DNA of 64,000 nucleotides, from positions 3,385,501 through 3,449,500 of the forward strand of contig NZ_CP088245.1 of assembly GCF_021117275.1 (NCBI RefSeq), written 5' to 3'. The position numbers and the translations under genes were made by a program. The DNA is from Metabacillus sp. B2-18. Lineage in GTDB: Bacteria; Bacillota; Bacilli; Bacillales; Bacillaceae. Shown piece by piece: positions 42,575 to 51,706 of this stretch. Position 1 is the first letter of the stretch. The number at the start of each line of letters is the position of its first letter. The notes beneath the pieces were generated by a model that saw only the letters and a program-made list of their open reading frames with translations, had not been told where the DNA came from and did not search any database.

Positions 42575-43351
42575 TTAAGTGAAAATTAGAAAAGCTAGGC
42601 ACGTTGTCAATACAATTGCTGTAAAATTAACGGCATCATTGTTCATAAAAGCATAGTGATTAGATTTTCTCCCGATTTTCGAACAATGAATTCTTTTTTC
42701 AGTTACCTTTTGACAAACAGTACATTTGTATTTTATTTGAACAGTTTGCCCTAGAACAGTGTCAAAAATATTTCCAAGGAAACCAAACAGGGTCATTATT
42801 AAAACGTCTAGTATAGATAAAGAAAATACGAAACCTGACATGATACTAATAAAGAATGCCCCAACCAAACCAGCAAAAGAACCTAGCAGAGAAACAGCAC
42901 CAGATGTACCCCTCTCCACTTGTTTTAGAGTAAACAACATCCTTGGACGTCCTTTACTTAATGTACCTATTTCCGAAGCCCATGTATCTGAATTTGCAGC
43001 CGCTAATGAAAGAGAAAACAATGTGATGTACAGTGTATCGTTTGTACCTTGGAAATAATAAACAACCGCAATAATTGCTGGTAAGCCTCCATTTGCTGCC
43101 ACCTGCATGATATCTCTTTGATCTCCTTTAGAAAGGATATCCTGTAAAAAAGATTTTTGCTTAGCTTTAACCTTACTTAACAGGCTTGAACTTACAAAGA
43201 AACAGCCCAATAAAAATAAACCTTTCCAAGTAAATCCTAAAAAAATAGCTGACCCTACCAAAAAAGCACCAATCATTCCGCTTATCGACAATGACCTCAT
43301 TTTCCAAGCCCTATAAGAGAGGAACAATATAAATAGTAATCCTAAAAGCAT
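42575..43351 (-). CDS. DUF92 family membrane protein
   Basis: A 258-residue integral membrane protein of the DUF92 (TIGR00297) family, with 'MRSLSISGMIGAFLVGSAIF', 'AVVYYF', 'AAANSDTWASEIGTLSKGRP' and 'GTSGAVSLLGSFAGLVGAFF' as conserved blocks. Plant and archaeal relatives include a phytyl-phosphate kinase (VTE6), so a prenyl-phosphate role is possible but unproven. A basic 'KCTVCQKVTEKRIHCSKIGRK' loop near the end could bind zinc. ATG 43351 overlaps the yqgN stop region and is preceded by AAGGAG. Confidence 0.8.
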   Translation of the reverse strand: MLLGLLFILFLSYRAWKMRSLSISGMIGAFLVGSAIFLGFTWKGLFLLGCFFVSSSLLSKVKAKQKSFLQDILSKGDQRDIMQVAANGGLPAIIAVVYYFQGTNDTLYITLFSLSLAAANSDTWASEIGTLSKGRPRMLFTLKQVERGTSGAVSLLGSFAGLVGAFFISIMSGFVFSLSILDVLIMTLFGFLGNIFDTVLGQTVQIKYKCTVCQKVTEKRIHCSKIGRKSNHYAFMNNDAVNFTAIVLTTCLAFLIFT

Positions 43352-43352
43352 C

Positions 43353-43910
43353 TTACTTAATAACTCCTTGCTCAGTAATAAGGGTGGATACAGGAACATC
43401 ATGTGCTTCTCTAGGTACTTCGTCAGTTACTTGACAAGAAAAAGCTAATGAAACAGTATCATTTTTATAATCCGCAAGATATCGATCATAATATCCCCCA
43501 CCAAAACCTATTCGATAACCATTTTTATCAAAACAAATACCTGGGACAAGGATAAGATCAATTACAGAGTTTTTTACAGCTGATGTTTCTGACATGATGG
43601 GTTCTTTTAATCCGTAAAAGACCTTCTCAAGCTGATCAAAAGAGGTAATGCTTCTAAATTCCATCGTATTGGTAGCTGGATCGCATTTTGGAACAACAAC
43701 TGTTTTCTTTTCAGTCCACGCTTGTTTTATAATCGGAAAAGTATCAACTTCTCTGCCTCTAGAAACTGTAACAGCTACTGTATTTGCCTTATTCCATTTT
43801 GAGAAAGAAAATAAATGCTTATGTATTTCGTTTGAAAGCTGTTGGTATTCTTTATCACTGAGTTCGGTAAGTTGTTTTAGCATAATGCTTCTAATTTCCT
43901 TTTTCTTCAA
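43353..43910 (-). CDS. yqgN: 5-formyltetrahydrofolate cyclo-ligase family (YqgN)
   Basis: A 185-residue enzyme of the MTHFS family, which converts 5-formyl-THF to 5,10-methenyl-THF with ATP. The signature 'LVPGICFDKNGYRIGFGGGYYDRYL' is intact, as is 'VSRGREVDTFPIIKQAW'. TTG 43910 follows GGAGGG. The gene leads into the DUF92 gene with a 2-nt gap in the overlap region, so they are translated together. Confidence 0.92.
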   Translation of the reverse strand: MKKKEIRSIMLKQLTELSDKEYQQLSNEIHKHLFSFSKWNKANTVAVTVSRGREVDTFPIIKQAWTEKKTVVVPKCDPATNTMEFRSITSFDQLEKVFYGLKEPIMSETSAVKNSVIDLILVPGICFDKNGYRIGFGGGYYDRYLADYKNDTVSLAFSCQVTDEVPREAHDVPVSTLITEQGVIK

Positions 43911-44054
43911 GAATATCCCTCCTTTTGTTTATAGTAGCATATTAGAAAACTCGCTGACTGGCGAAATTAAAAGGTGAAGAAAGAAGTGTTAGTTGCAAAT
44001 TAAATACTACGTCGAGCAGTCTCCTGTGCTACTAATTTATACTGTAATAACGCA

Positions 44055-44087
44055 TAAAAAAAACAGTAGGATAAAAAATCCTACTGC
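44055..44087 (-). terminator. Intrinsic terminator after rpmG
   Basis: On the minus strand CAGTAGGAT, a short loop and ATCCTACTG are followed by TTTTTTTT. Confidence 0.9.
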
Positions 44088-44237
44088 TTACTTTGTTTCA
44101 CGGTGTACTGTCATTTTTTTCTCTCTTGAACAATATTTCTTAAGTTCAAGACGATCTGGATTATTACGTTTATTCTTTTTAGAAATATAGTTACGTTCGC
44201 CACAATCAGTGCAAGCTAATGTAATATTCACACGCAT
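44088..44237 (-). CDS. rpmG: 50S ribosomal protein L33
   Basis: A 49-residue ribosomal protein L33: '[20 protein letters not shown]', '[15 protein letters not shown]' and 'MTVHRETK' are family blocks. It is shorter than the ORF cutoff. It has CxxC at residues 9 and 12 but only one cysteine in the second position, where zinc forms have another CxxC (here YCSREKK). GGAGGG precedes ATG 44237. L33 paralogues exist in Bacillus, some zinc-binding and some Zur-regulated; this one sits near yqgN/yqgM as rpmGA does in B. subtilis. No Zur-box sequence is seen upstream. Confidence 0.9.
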   Translation of the reverse strand: MRVNITLACTDCGERNYISKKNKRNNPDRLELKKYCSREKKMTVHRETK

Positions 44238-44334
44238 GTTTCTTTCCCTCCAAACATAAAAAACTATAAAACAAATCAGACTTTAATATAATAGCATTTT
44301 TATTTGACAAATTCCACATCTATTTCATTATATT

Positions 44335-45519
44335 TTAAAGATATTGTAGAAATTCAGGCTTTTTATAGATAGAAATTAAATTTTTTATAAGAATTGACCA
44401 CTGATACTCCTTTATGATAGCAAAATATCCAGTATGAGCTATCTCATCGGCCTGCTTAGGATGTGAGAGAATAAAAAGTATCGTTTCTGCTAAACTTTTG
44501 CTGTTAATTTGTGCAGTTAACATGCCACGGTCATGTAACAACACTTCTTCTAGGCCTCCAACTTGAAATGAGATGATTGGTTTATGCAAAACCATTCCTT
44601 CTAAAGCAACGATCCCAAATGGCTCATATAAGCTTGGTACAATAAGTGCTTGGCAATTGCTAAGTAATGTATTACGTTCCTCATCTTTCACAAAACCTGT
44701 AAAAAAAACGTTGCTCTTGATTTGAAGAATTGTTGCCATTTGTTTTAAATGTTCTTCATAAGGTCCTTCACCAGCTATAACAAGGTTTAATTCAGAATAC
44801 TCTTTATGTATCATCGAGAAGGCCTCAAGGAGAAGGTGAAATCCTTTTTCTTTTACTAATCTTCCCATCGAAAACAAAAAAGGAGAATTGATAAAAGAAA
44901 ACTTTTGTAGTGCTTGTGAAGACTCTAGCATTTTTTGATAGTTTTCGATAATAACACCATTTGGTATTACCTCTATTTGAATTTCTCGTTTTACTGCTCT
45001 GTTTTCTATTATATTTTTCATATACAGACTGCAAACGATTAGCTGATCTGAAGCTTCAATAAGCTGTTCCTCATATTTGGTTATTTTGGAAAGCTCTATT
45101 CCATTATTAAATTGTTTTCGTTCATGTTCAGTAGAATGAATCGTCGTAATTAATGGTTTATGTAAATCCTCCTTAATTTGACAAGCTGATGCTGAAAACA
45201 TCCAATCATGTACGTGAATAAGATCAAATGAAATGTGCAGCTCCTGAAGAACAAATTGACTAAACCGAAAATTAATGTTCCGAATAAAATCGAACAAATC
45301 TGACGAGTTTTGTTTCCATGGCAGCAAGTGAAAGATGTGAACATTTTCCTTCTTTATATAACGTTCTTTGTTACTTTTGGAAGGCGTTAAGATAATAAAT
45401 GTAAGATTATGTTTAATCCCTTCCTCCACGAAATCATTTACATGCCTGCCAAGTCCCCCAACTAGATGTTCTTCAAATTCAGGTGTTAAAACTAAAATTG
45501 TTCGATCACTCTTCATCAT
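44335..45519 (-). CDS. yqgM: Glycosyltransferase GT4 family, YqgM-like
   Basis: A 394-residue GT-B glycosyltransferase. 'LTPEFEEHLVGGLGRHVNDF' resembles the GlgA-type N-terminal loop; 'FSMGRLVKEKGFHLLLEAF' and 'PSLYEPFGIVALEGMVLHKP' are the C-terminal donor-binding signatures (E-x7-E). It would transfer a hexose from a nucleotide donor to an unknown acceptor. Its start overlaps the DUF4912 gene by 14 bp, so the pair is translationally linked. B. subtilis yqgM occupies the same position. Confidence 0.9.
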   Translation of the reverse strand: MMKSDRTILVLTPEFEEHLVGGLGRHVNDFVEEGIKHNLTFIILTPSKSNKERYIKKENVHIFHLLPWKQNSSDLFDFIRNINFRFSQFVLQELHISFDLIHVHDWMFSASACQIKEDLHKPLITTIHSTEHERKQFNNGIELSKITKYEEQLIEASDQLIVCSLYMKNIIENRAVKREIQIEVIPNGVIIENYQKMLESSQALQKFSFINSPFLFSMGRLVKEKGFHLLLEAFSMIHKEYSELNLVIAGEGPYEEHLKQMATILQIKSNVFFTGFVKDEERNTLLSNCQALIVPSLYEPFGIVALEGMVLHKPIISFQVGGLEEVLLHDRGMLTAQINSKSLAETILFILSHPKQADEIAHTGYFAIIKEYQWSILIKNLISIYKKPEFLQYL

Positions 45520-45976
45520 ATTCTGTATATGCTGAGAACATTGGCACCCACGTCTCGCTCTCCTTCATTTCAACTACTTTTCTCCAGTTAAGCTGATTCT
45601 TTATTCTGTTATGATTATGGTACTCTTTTTTAGTAGAGCTTTTAATGACTATAGATTCGTTTTTAGAATTGCTTACGACGAGGTCACAAGAGTATATAGC
45701 AGTCTCAAGATCTCGAACTTCTAAAACACCACTGCATTTATCTACGTTAAATGAAAATTCTTCTTTGAATTGATTCTGCCGACAAAGAATAACTCTTACT
45801 AATAAATCATTAAAATCTTCTCCAAGTAACGAGGAAACTGCTATCTTAGTAGAAGAAACTAGTTTCCAGGAAACGAGTACAACGTCTGGATAAGTGAAAA
45901 TTTCTATAGTATCGACACAAACCGGCGATTGATTTCGAATAATATGTTGGTGATTAAGAAGATGATATGTTTCCAT
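45506..45976 (-). CDS. DUF4912 family protein
   Basis: A 156-residue cytoplasmic protein starting at ATG 45976 after GAGAGG. The central 'CVDTIEIFTYPDVVLVSWKL' and 'LEVRDLETAIYSCDLVVSN' segments fit the DUF4912 pattern found next to YqgM-type glycosyltransferases. No signal sequence or membrane helix is seen. Its overlap with the glycosyltransferase gene suggests a partner protein, perhaps regulatory or scaffolding. The function is unknown. Confidence 0.7.
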   Translation of the reverse strand: METYHLLNHQHIIRNQSPVCVDTIEIFTYPDVVLVSWKLVSSTKIAVSSLLGEDFNDLLVRVILCRQNQFKEEFSFNVDKCSGVLEVRDLETAIYSCDLVVSNSKNESIVIKSSTKKEYHNHNRIKNQLNWRKVVEMKESETWVPMFSAYTEYDEE

Positions 45977-46153
45977 AAAGATTCCTCTCTTATTTTCATA
46001 CTCCATTTATCATACCATGTGCGAAATGTATTCAAACTTTGCTTTTTTAAAGAAATATCGTCAAAAAACTACATTTTCCTCAAAATATCCCTTCTTTACA
46101 ATGAAAAATTATGATATAAAGGTAAAGGGAAATAATCAAAGAAGGTGAAATTG

Positions 46154-46513
46154 ATGACAATTGTGATTATTATTTTATTTATTATAAGCATTGCTTTAAT
46201 TGGATTATCTTTTTTCCAACGTGACAATGTTAAAGAACTAGAACAAGAATTAGACCATTTACAATTATCTGCAATGCAAGAAATTTATAAATTGAAAAAG
46301 AAAATGCGCATTGTAGAAGAAGAATTATTACAAAATGATGTTCCTTTAAAAGAACAAGCAAAACCTTATCAAGAGGATGAGGGCGCAAACCCTAAACGTA
46401 TATTAGCAAAGTATCGCCAAGGTATGTCACTTGAAGCTATCGCTTTATCAGAAGCTTCTTCTGTTGAAGAAATTCGCTCAATTGTGGAACAGAATGAGAG
46501 GGCATTAACATGA
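46154..46513 (+). CDS. Small coiled-coil membrane-anchored protein, YqzD-like
   Basis: A 119-residue protein starting at ATG 46154, after GAAGGTGA. An N-terminal helix ('MTIVIIILFIISIALIGLSFF') anchors a long charged coiled-coil ('ELEQELDHLQLSAMQEIYKLKKKMRIVEEEL') and a C-terminal 'ILAKYRQGMSLEAIALSEASSVEEIRS' that resembles a small helix-turn-helix. It overlaps the next gene by 4 bp, forming a two-gene operon, in the place of yqzC/yqzD in B. subtilis. Function unknown. Confidence 0.7.
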   Translation: MTIVIIILFIISIALIGLSFFQRDNVKELEQELDHLQLSAMQEIYKLKKKMRIVEEELLQNDVPLKEQAKPYQEDEGANPKRILAKYRQGMSLEAIALSEASSVEEIRSIVEQNERALT

Positions 46514-47025
46514 GTAAATTAGGCTTTCAAGCATTTGCAGCAGGCATGATTGTTGCAACTTCTGTTCTTGGCGGAACCTATCTTCTTTCAGATCATCAAT
46601 CTGCAACTGCTGATAGTGAGAAAAAAGAAGTAACAGAAAAACAAGTCAGCCAATTTCTTAAAAGCAATGGACAAGTTTCCATCACATCTGAAGAGTATGA
46701 AGAGCTTTTAGCACTAAAAAAAGAAGAAGTAGTACAAGAGGACTCTCAAAATCAACAACAAACTGAGACGGCTAAAGAAACTGAACAACCTAAAGAAGCT
46801 GAAGAAAAGAAAGAAGAAGTAATAAAGTATAATATTACGATTAAGGAAGGCATGACAACTAGTGAAGTTTCTGATCTTCTAGAACAAAATGCCATAATTG
46901 CCTCATCTTTCGAATTTGATCAATATTTAATCAAAAACAACTTTCATACAAGAGTCCAGCTTGGCACGTTTGAAGTCCAAAAAGGAATGACGTTCCAGCA
47001 ACTTGCAGAAGCAATTACTAGGTAA
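46510..47025 (+). CDS. YceG/MltG-like domain protein, YqzC-like
   Basis: A 171-residue exported or membrane-anchored protein: N-terminal helix ('FQAFAAGMIVATSVLGGTYLL'), a low-complexity linker rich in Glu, Lys and Gln (residues about 70-110), and a C-terminal domain 'ITIKEGMTTSEVSDLLEQNAII' with 'VQLGTFEVQKGMTFQQLAEAI' that resembles the LysM-like N-lobe of MltG endolytic transglycosylases. The catalytic lobe is absent, so it likely binds rather than cuts peptidoglycan. A bidirectional terminator separates it from phoU. Confidence 0.72.
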   Translation: MSKLGFQAFAAGMIVATSVLGGTYLLSDHQSATADSEKKEVTEKQVSQFLKSNGQVSITSEEYEELLALKKEEVVQEDSQNQQQTETAKETEQPKEAEEKKEEVIKYNITIKEGMTTSEVSDLLEQNAIIASSFEFDQYLIKNNFHTRVQLGTFEVQKGMTFQQLAEAITR

Positions 47026-47027
47026 CG

Positions 47028-47066
47028 TAAAACAGCTAAGATTCTTATTCTTAGCTGTTTTTTATT
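47028..47066. terminator. Bidirectional terminator between the YqzC-like gene and phoU
   Basis: AAAACAGCTAAGA and TCTTAGCTGTTTT pair around a 7-nt loop with T runs on both sides. Confidence 0.9.
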
Positions 47067-47069
47067 TAC

Positions 47070-47729
47070 TTATGAATTCAAATCGTATCTCTGTCCTTTA
47101 ATCAAGTACATAATACTCTCAGAAATATTTGTTGCATGATCTGCTGTTCTTTCAATATAGCGACAAATGAACATAAGCTGAGTAAGTTGCTGATAGCTAT
47201 CTTTTTTAGATGACATGAGATCTAATATATCTCGAATTGTTTCTCCATATAATTCATCAACCTGATCGTCCATATCAGCCACTTCTTTTGCTAATACAAG
47301 GTCTTCTTCATTAAAAGCCTTTATCGATAATGAGAGCATTTTTGTAGCAATTTCATGCATCTTTCTAATATGTTTAATTGGTTTAACAAGAGGTTCATCA
47401 CCGATTCTAATTGTTGACTTAGCTATGTTTACTGCAAAATCAGCCATTCTTTCAATATCACTTGAAATTTTAATTGCAACAATAACTCTTCTTAAATCTG
47501 TTGCAACAGGCTGTTGTTTAGCAATTAAAAGAATTGCTAAATCATTAATTTCTTCATCAAGGTCGTCCACTCTATAATCATCCTCAATAATTTGAAGAGC
47601 TTCATCAATATTTTGTTTTTCTAATGCATCAATTGACTTGTTAAGTGCAACTTCAGTAATACTTCCTATTTCAATTAGTTTATCTCTTAAGTTTTTTAAA
47701 TCGATCTCGAATCTTTCTCTTATACTCAT
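47070..47729 (-). CDS. phoU: Phosphate uptake regulator PhoU
   Basis: A 219-residue helical protein of the PhoU family. Two three-helix repeats contain the metal-binding motifs 'LVDDLDEEINDLAILLIA'-type 'YRVDDLDEEI', 'SSDIERMADFAVNIA' and 'CRYIERTADHATNISE'. PhoU dampens Pst activity and the PhoR/PhoP response. It lies downstream of pstB after a terminator, with its own start 4 nt after no clear site but with GGAGG nearby. Most Bacilli have PhoU here. Confidence 0.93.
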   Translation of the reverse strand: MSIRERFEIDLKNLRDKLIEIGSITEVALNKSIDALEKQNIDEALQIIEDDYRVDDLDEEINDLAILLIAKQQPVATDLRRVIVAIKISSDIERMADFAVNIAKSTIRIGDEPLVKPIKHIRKMHEIATKMLSLSIKAFNEEDLVLAKEVADMDDQVDELYGETIRDILDLMSSKKDSYQQLTQLMFICRYIERTADHATNISESIMYLIKGQRYDLNS

Positions 47730-47805
47730 AATGATTACCTCCTATGTAAATACAGTTATATATTCCCCAAAACAATGCTTTATAACACTAATATAAGTTT
47801 ATAGA

Positions 47806-47847
47806 TAAAAAAAGTCGTGCACTTTTGGAAATGCACGACTTTTTTTA
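47806..47847 (-). terminator. Intrinsic terminator after pstB
   Basis: AAAAAGTCGTGCA and TGCACGACTTTTT pair around a 10-nt loop, ending the pst operon before phoU. Confidence 0.85.
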
Positions 47848-48675
47848 TTAACCGAATCGACCTGTAATATAATCTTCAGTTCTCTTATCAACAGGATTTG
47901 AAAAGATTTTATCCGTCGCATCAAACTCTACAACTTCTCCGTTTAAGAAGAACGCTGTTTTATCTGAAATACGAGCAGCTTGTTGCATGTTGTGAGTTAC
48001 TATGATAATGCTATAATCTTTCTTTAAATCTTGAATTAATTCCTCTACCTTAAGAGTTGAAATCGGATCAAGCGCTGAAGTTGGTTCATCCATTAAGATA
48101 ACATCAGGCTCAATTGCTAGGCAGCGAGCAATACATAAACGCTGTTGTTGTCCCCCAGAAAGACCATATGCATTTTCTTTTAATCGATCCTTCACTTCAG
48201 ACCAAATTGCAGCCCCACGTAAACTTCTCTCAACAATTTCATCTAAAATACGTTTATCTTTTATACCGTGAATTCTAGGTCCGTAAGCGATGTTATCATA
48301 AATTGATTTAGGGAATGGATTAGGTTTTTGGAAAACCATACCAACTCTTGTTCTTAAATCTTCAACCTTATAACTCTTATCAAGGATACTTTTTTCTCTA
48401 TATCTGATATCTCCTGATATACGAACAACAGGTATTAATTCAACCATTCTGTTTAATGTTTTAATAAATGTCGATTTCCCACAACCAGAAGGTCCAATGA
48501 TTGCAGTTACTTCATTTTCATGTATAGAAAGGTTAATGTTCTTTAATGCCTGATCTCCACCGTACCATAAATTTAAATCTTTTGTATCATATACAACACT
48601 CTTTTTATCCACTGACTTCTCTGATCTTTCAATAGTCGTTACATTGTTCTTTTCACTATCAGATAAAACTGCCAT
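47848..48675 (-). CDS. pstB: Phosphate ABC transporter ATP-binding protein
   Basis: A 275-residue ATPase. Walker A '[20 protein letters not shown]', the signature '[19 protein letters not shown]' and Walker B '[13 protein letters not shown]' are intact, with the PstB-typical '[22 protein letters not shown]'. It powers phosphate import through PstCA. It starts with GGGGG at 11 bases and lies 21 nt after pstA. Confidence 0.96.
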   Translation of the reverse strand: MAVLSDSEKNNVTTIERSEKSVDKKSVVYDTKDLNLWYGGDQALKNINLSIHENEVTAIIGPSGCGKSTFIKTLNRMVELIPVVRISGDIRYREKSILDKSYKVEDLRTRVGMVFQKPNPFPKSIYDNIAYGPRIHGIKDKRILDEIVERSLRGAAIWSEVKDRLKENAYGLSGGQQQRLCIARCLAIEPDVILMDEPTSALDPISTLKVEELIQDLKKDYSIIIVTHNMQQAARISDKTAFFLNGEVVEFDATDKIFSNPVDKRTEDYITGRFG

Positions 48676-48696
48676 AGTTTGAAAACCCCCAAGAAA

Positions 48697-49581
48697 TTAA
48701 AATCTATTTTGAAACTTATTTCTAATAATGATTGCAATTGAATTCATTAAGAATAATACGATTAAGAGTATAACGATTGTAGCTGCAGCAAGGTTTGCAT
48801 ATTCAGCAACAAGAGCAGAGTCAACAGTCCAATAATAAATTTGCATAGGTAAAATTGTAAATTTATCAAAAATTCCATCTGGAAGTGGAATTAACAAAGC
48901 CGGAATACCTATAACAACTAGAGGTGCTGTTTCACCTATTGCTCTGGAGAGAGAAAGTATTAGACCAGTTAACACCCCTGGAATGGCTGCAGGTAAAACG
49001 ATATTTTTTATGGTTTGCCATTTAGTAGCTCCCATTCCATAAGAAGCTTCTCTAAGGTATTGTGGAACAGCACGAATCGCTTCCTGACTTGCAACAACAA
49101 CAATTGGAAGTACTAATAAAGACATTGTTAGACCACCAGCAAGAACAATATTCCCTAATCCAAAGCTTCGTACAAATACAGTCAATCCTAATATACCGAA
49201 TACGACCGATGGGACACCAGCTAAGTTAGAAATATTAGTTTGAATAATAGATTTTAATTTCCCGTTTTTCGCATATTCCTCTAGGTAGATTGCAGTTCCG
49301 ACTCCTAAAAACATTGTAACAGGTGCAACAACGACCATTAACCATAAAGTACCCATGATCGCACCCATAATACCTGCTCGTTCTGCATCTGTTGAAAGTT
49401 TATTCGTAATAAATTGAAAGTCAATCCATCCAATACTATCTGAATATACACGATAGATTAATGTTAACAATACGACTAATCCAAATAGGGTAGCTAATAG
49501 AAAAACAACGTTCGCAAGGTTATTTGCAAACAATCGCGATCCCATTTTTTTCTGTACCTGTTCAACATCTACATATTTCAT
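48697..49581 (-). CDS. pstA: Phosphate ABC transporter permease PstA
   Basis: A 294-residue permease with six membrane helices. The EAA loop is 'REASYGMGATKWQTIKNIVLPAA' and 'VGTAIYLEEYAKNGKL' is a conserved PstA block. ATG 49581 follows GGAGG by nine bases, 1 nt after the pstC stop. It forms the phosphate channel with PstC. Confidence 0.94.
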   Translation of the reverse strand: MKYVDVEQVQKKMGSRLFANNLANVVFLLATLFGLVVLLTLIYRVYSDSIGWIDFQFITNKLSTDAERAGIMGAIMGTLWLMVVVAPVTMFLGVGTAIYLEEYAKNGKLKSIIQTNISNLAGVPSVVFGILGLTVFVRSFGLGNIVLAGGLTMSLLVLPIVVVASQEAIRAVPQYLREASYGMGATKWQTIKNIVLPAAIPGVLTGLILSLSRAIGETAPLVVIGIPALLIPLPDGIFDKFTILPMQIYYWTVDSALVAEYANLAAATIVILLIVLFLMNSIAIIIRNKFQNRF

Positions 49582-49582
49582 C

Positions 49583-50515
49583 TTAATATTCCTCCCTATA
49601 TTTACGAGAAATATACTGAGCAACTAGGTTCATTATAAGAGTAAAAACAAATAATGTCATAGCAACAGCGTATAAACTGTAATAAATAGTTGAGCCTGCA
49701 GGAGCTTCCCCACCAGTTACTTCAACGATATAAGCAGTCATTGTCTGCATGGATTGTGTTAGATCAAAGGTAAAGTCCTTGTTACTTCCACTTGCAATTG
49801 CGACGATCATAGTTTCACCAATCGCACGAGAAATTCCTAATACAAACGAGGCGATTATACCAGATATAGCAGCTGGAATGACAACTTTCCAAGTTACCTC
49901 AAGTTTTGTCGAACCAAGGGCAAGAGCACCTTCTCTCATTGTGTTTGGTACAGAACTCATCGCATCTTCAGAGAGTGAAGCTACCATTGGAATGATCATA
50001 ATACCCATCACTATACCAGGGCTTAAAATATTAGTTGGTTCTAGAGCCGGTATAAATGATCTTAATAAAGGTGTTACAAAGGTGTAAGCAAAAAAACCAT
50101 ATACGATTGTAGGAATACCTGCAAGAATTTCTAATATAGGCTTTAAAATTCTTCGAACTTTATCTGAAGCATATTCACTCAAGAATACAGCTGCCATTAA
50201 ACCAACTGGAATAGCCACTATCATGGCAATAACTGTTGAATAGAGAGTTCCCAATAATAATGGAAGTACACCAAATACTGCATCATCACCTAATGGCTTT
50301 AAAATTGTTCCAGTATAAAAGTCTAAAAATGGAACATCTCTAAAAAAGTTAATTGTTTCAGTTAATAGAGTAACAACTATACCAATTGTTGTCAGTATTG
50401 ATATTGTTGCAATTGCTAATAAAAATTTAGGCATGAACTTTTCTGTGACTGAAGTTAAATTTGTCGTGCTTCTCTTTTTTTCAATCATGTCACGGATGCT
50501 CTCTTTATTATCCAA
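49583..50515 (-). CDS. pstC: Phosphate ABC transporter permease PstC
   Basis: A 310-residue permease of the PstC type. 'VFGVLPLLLGTLYSTVIAM' and 'AVFLSEYASDKVRRILKPILEILAGIPTIVYGFFA' are family blocks and the EAA loop is 'MREGALALGSTKLEVTWKVVIPAA'. TTG 50515 follows AAGGGG by nine bases; ATG 50488 is an alternative. A stable hairpin separates it from pstS. Confidence 0.92.
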   Translation of the reverse strand: MDNKESIRDMIEKKRSTTNLTSVTEKFMPKFLLAIATISILTTIGIVVTLLTETINFFRDVPFLDFYTGTILKPLGDDAVFGVLPLLLGTLYSTVIAMIVAIPVGLMAAVFLSEYASDKVRRILKPILEILAGIPTIVYGFFAYTFVTPLLRSFIPALEPTNILSPGIVMGIMIIPMVASLSEDAMSSVPNTMREGALALGSTKLEVTWKVVIPAAISGIIASFVLGISRAIGETMIVAIASGSNKDFTFDLTQSMQTMTAYIVEVTGGEAPAGSTIYYSLYAVAMTLFVFTLIMNLVAQYISRKYREEY

Positions 50516-50595
50516 GATCGAAAACCCCTTCCATCCTCCACATATTATGTAAGGTGAAATTTTATTGTAGATAGTTTTAATAGAAGAAAATACAT

Positions 50596-50629
50596 AAGAA
50601 GATGAGAAGCTAAAACTTCTCATCTTCTT
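50596..50629 (-). promoter_or_regulatory. Hairpin between pstS and pstC
   Basis: AAGAAGATGAGAAG and CTTCTCATCTTCTT form a perfect 14-bp stem with a 6-nt loop and no clear T-run. It likely stabilises the pstS message or limits read-through into pstCAB, giving more binding protein than permease. Confidence 0.65.
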
Positions 50630-50654
50630 ACAGTTAGGAAAACTTCGAGGATGA

Positions 50655-51644
50655 TTATTTTAATCCTTCTAAGAAGCTGATTGATTCTTGAATTACTTCA
50701 TCTTTTAATGGAGCAAATCCAGTTTCAGCAGCTACATCTTGAGCATTTTCCATAGTGTAGATTGCATAATCAAGAACTTGTGGCTTTTCTTTTGCCATAT
50801 CAACATTTAGGTATGTGAATACTGGACGAGTAAATGCTTTGTATCCAGCTTCATCATCTAAACCGATTGTATCTAAGCTTGGAGCAACAGGACCGTTACC
50901 AAAGTCTACAGAAACTGCGTTTAATTTATCTTTATTGCTATCGTAGTATCCATATCCAAAGAATGCAATTGCATTTTTATCTTTTGAAACAAGATCTACA
51001 AGAGTAGAATATTCTTGTTGTAGGTTTACACTATCAACGAAATCTTTTTCTTCCATAATCGTTTCAAACATGAACTCGTTAGTACCATGGTTTTCGTTAG
51101 GACCCATAGGCTTGATTTCTTCAGCTGGCCATTCTGGGTTAATATCAGACCATTTTGTTACTCCACCTTCAGCAAGGAAGATTTTAACAACTTCTTCTTG
51201 AGTCATTTCAGTTGCCCAATCATTTTCTTTGTTGATAACAAATGTTAAACCATCAAGAGCAACTTGGAATTCTTTAACTTCAATACCAAGCTCTTCAGCT
51301 TTAGCTGTTTCTTCTTCTTTAATATGACGAGATGCATCATTGAAATCAGTTCCGTTTTCAGCTACAAGAAACTTTTCAAAACCAGCAGAAGTACCCGCAC
51401 GACTTACTTCAACAGAAACTTCTTCATTTTCACCCATATAGTTTTCAGCCATTCTTGCCATGAAAGGATATACAGTACCAGAACCATCAATTACAACGCT
51501 ACCTTCTAAAGTTGCTTCTTCTTCAGTAGCTTCTCCGTTACCAGTGTTAGTTTCTTTTGTAGTTTCTCCGCCACCACAAGCAGCTGCGAATACAACTAAG
51601 ATTCCCATTACGATAAGTAATGCCAGGTTTTTAAAGCTTTTCAT
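50655..51644 (-). CDS. pstS: Phosphate-binding lipoprotein PstS
   Basis: A 329-residue periplasmic-type phosphate-binding protein anchored as a lipoprotein: 'LALLIVMGILVVFAAACGGG' ends in a lipobox. The binding segment 'VVIDGSGTVYPFMARMAENY' with 'SRAGTSAGFEKF' matches PstS. An acidic linker (EATEEEATLEG) follows the cysteine. ATG 51644 follows AGGGGG by nine bases. PhoP-box-like repeats lie upstream, so it should be induced by phosphate starvation. Confidence 0.95.
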   Translation of the reverse strand: MKSFKNLALLIVMGILVVFAAACGGGETTKETNTGNGEATEEEATLEGSVVIDGSGTVYPFMARMAENYMGENEEVSVEVSRAGTSAGFEKFLVAENGTDFNDASRHIKEEETAKAEELGIEVKEFQVALDGLTFVINKENDWATEMTQEEVVKIFLAEGGVTKWSDINPEWPAEEIKPMGPNENHGTNEFMFETIMEEKDFVDSVNLQQEYSTLVDLVSKDKNAIAFFGYGYYDSNKDKLNAVSVDFGNGPVAPSLDTIGLDDEAGYKAFTRPVFTYLNVDMAKEKPQVLDYAIYTMENAQDVAAETGFAPLKDEVIQESISFLEGLK

Positions 51645-51706
51645 TGCCAATTTCCCCCTAAAGAGTGTTTTTTGTTTTGTCCTACGAGTATTAGAATAAC
51701 GCTCTA

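Noticed and set aside
44088..44237. Zur box upstream of rpmG
   Set aside because: No TCGTAATAATTACGA-like palindrome was found in the upstream sequence.
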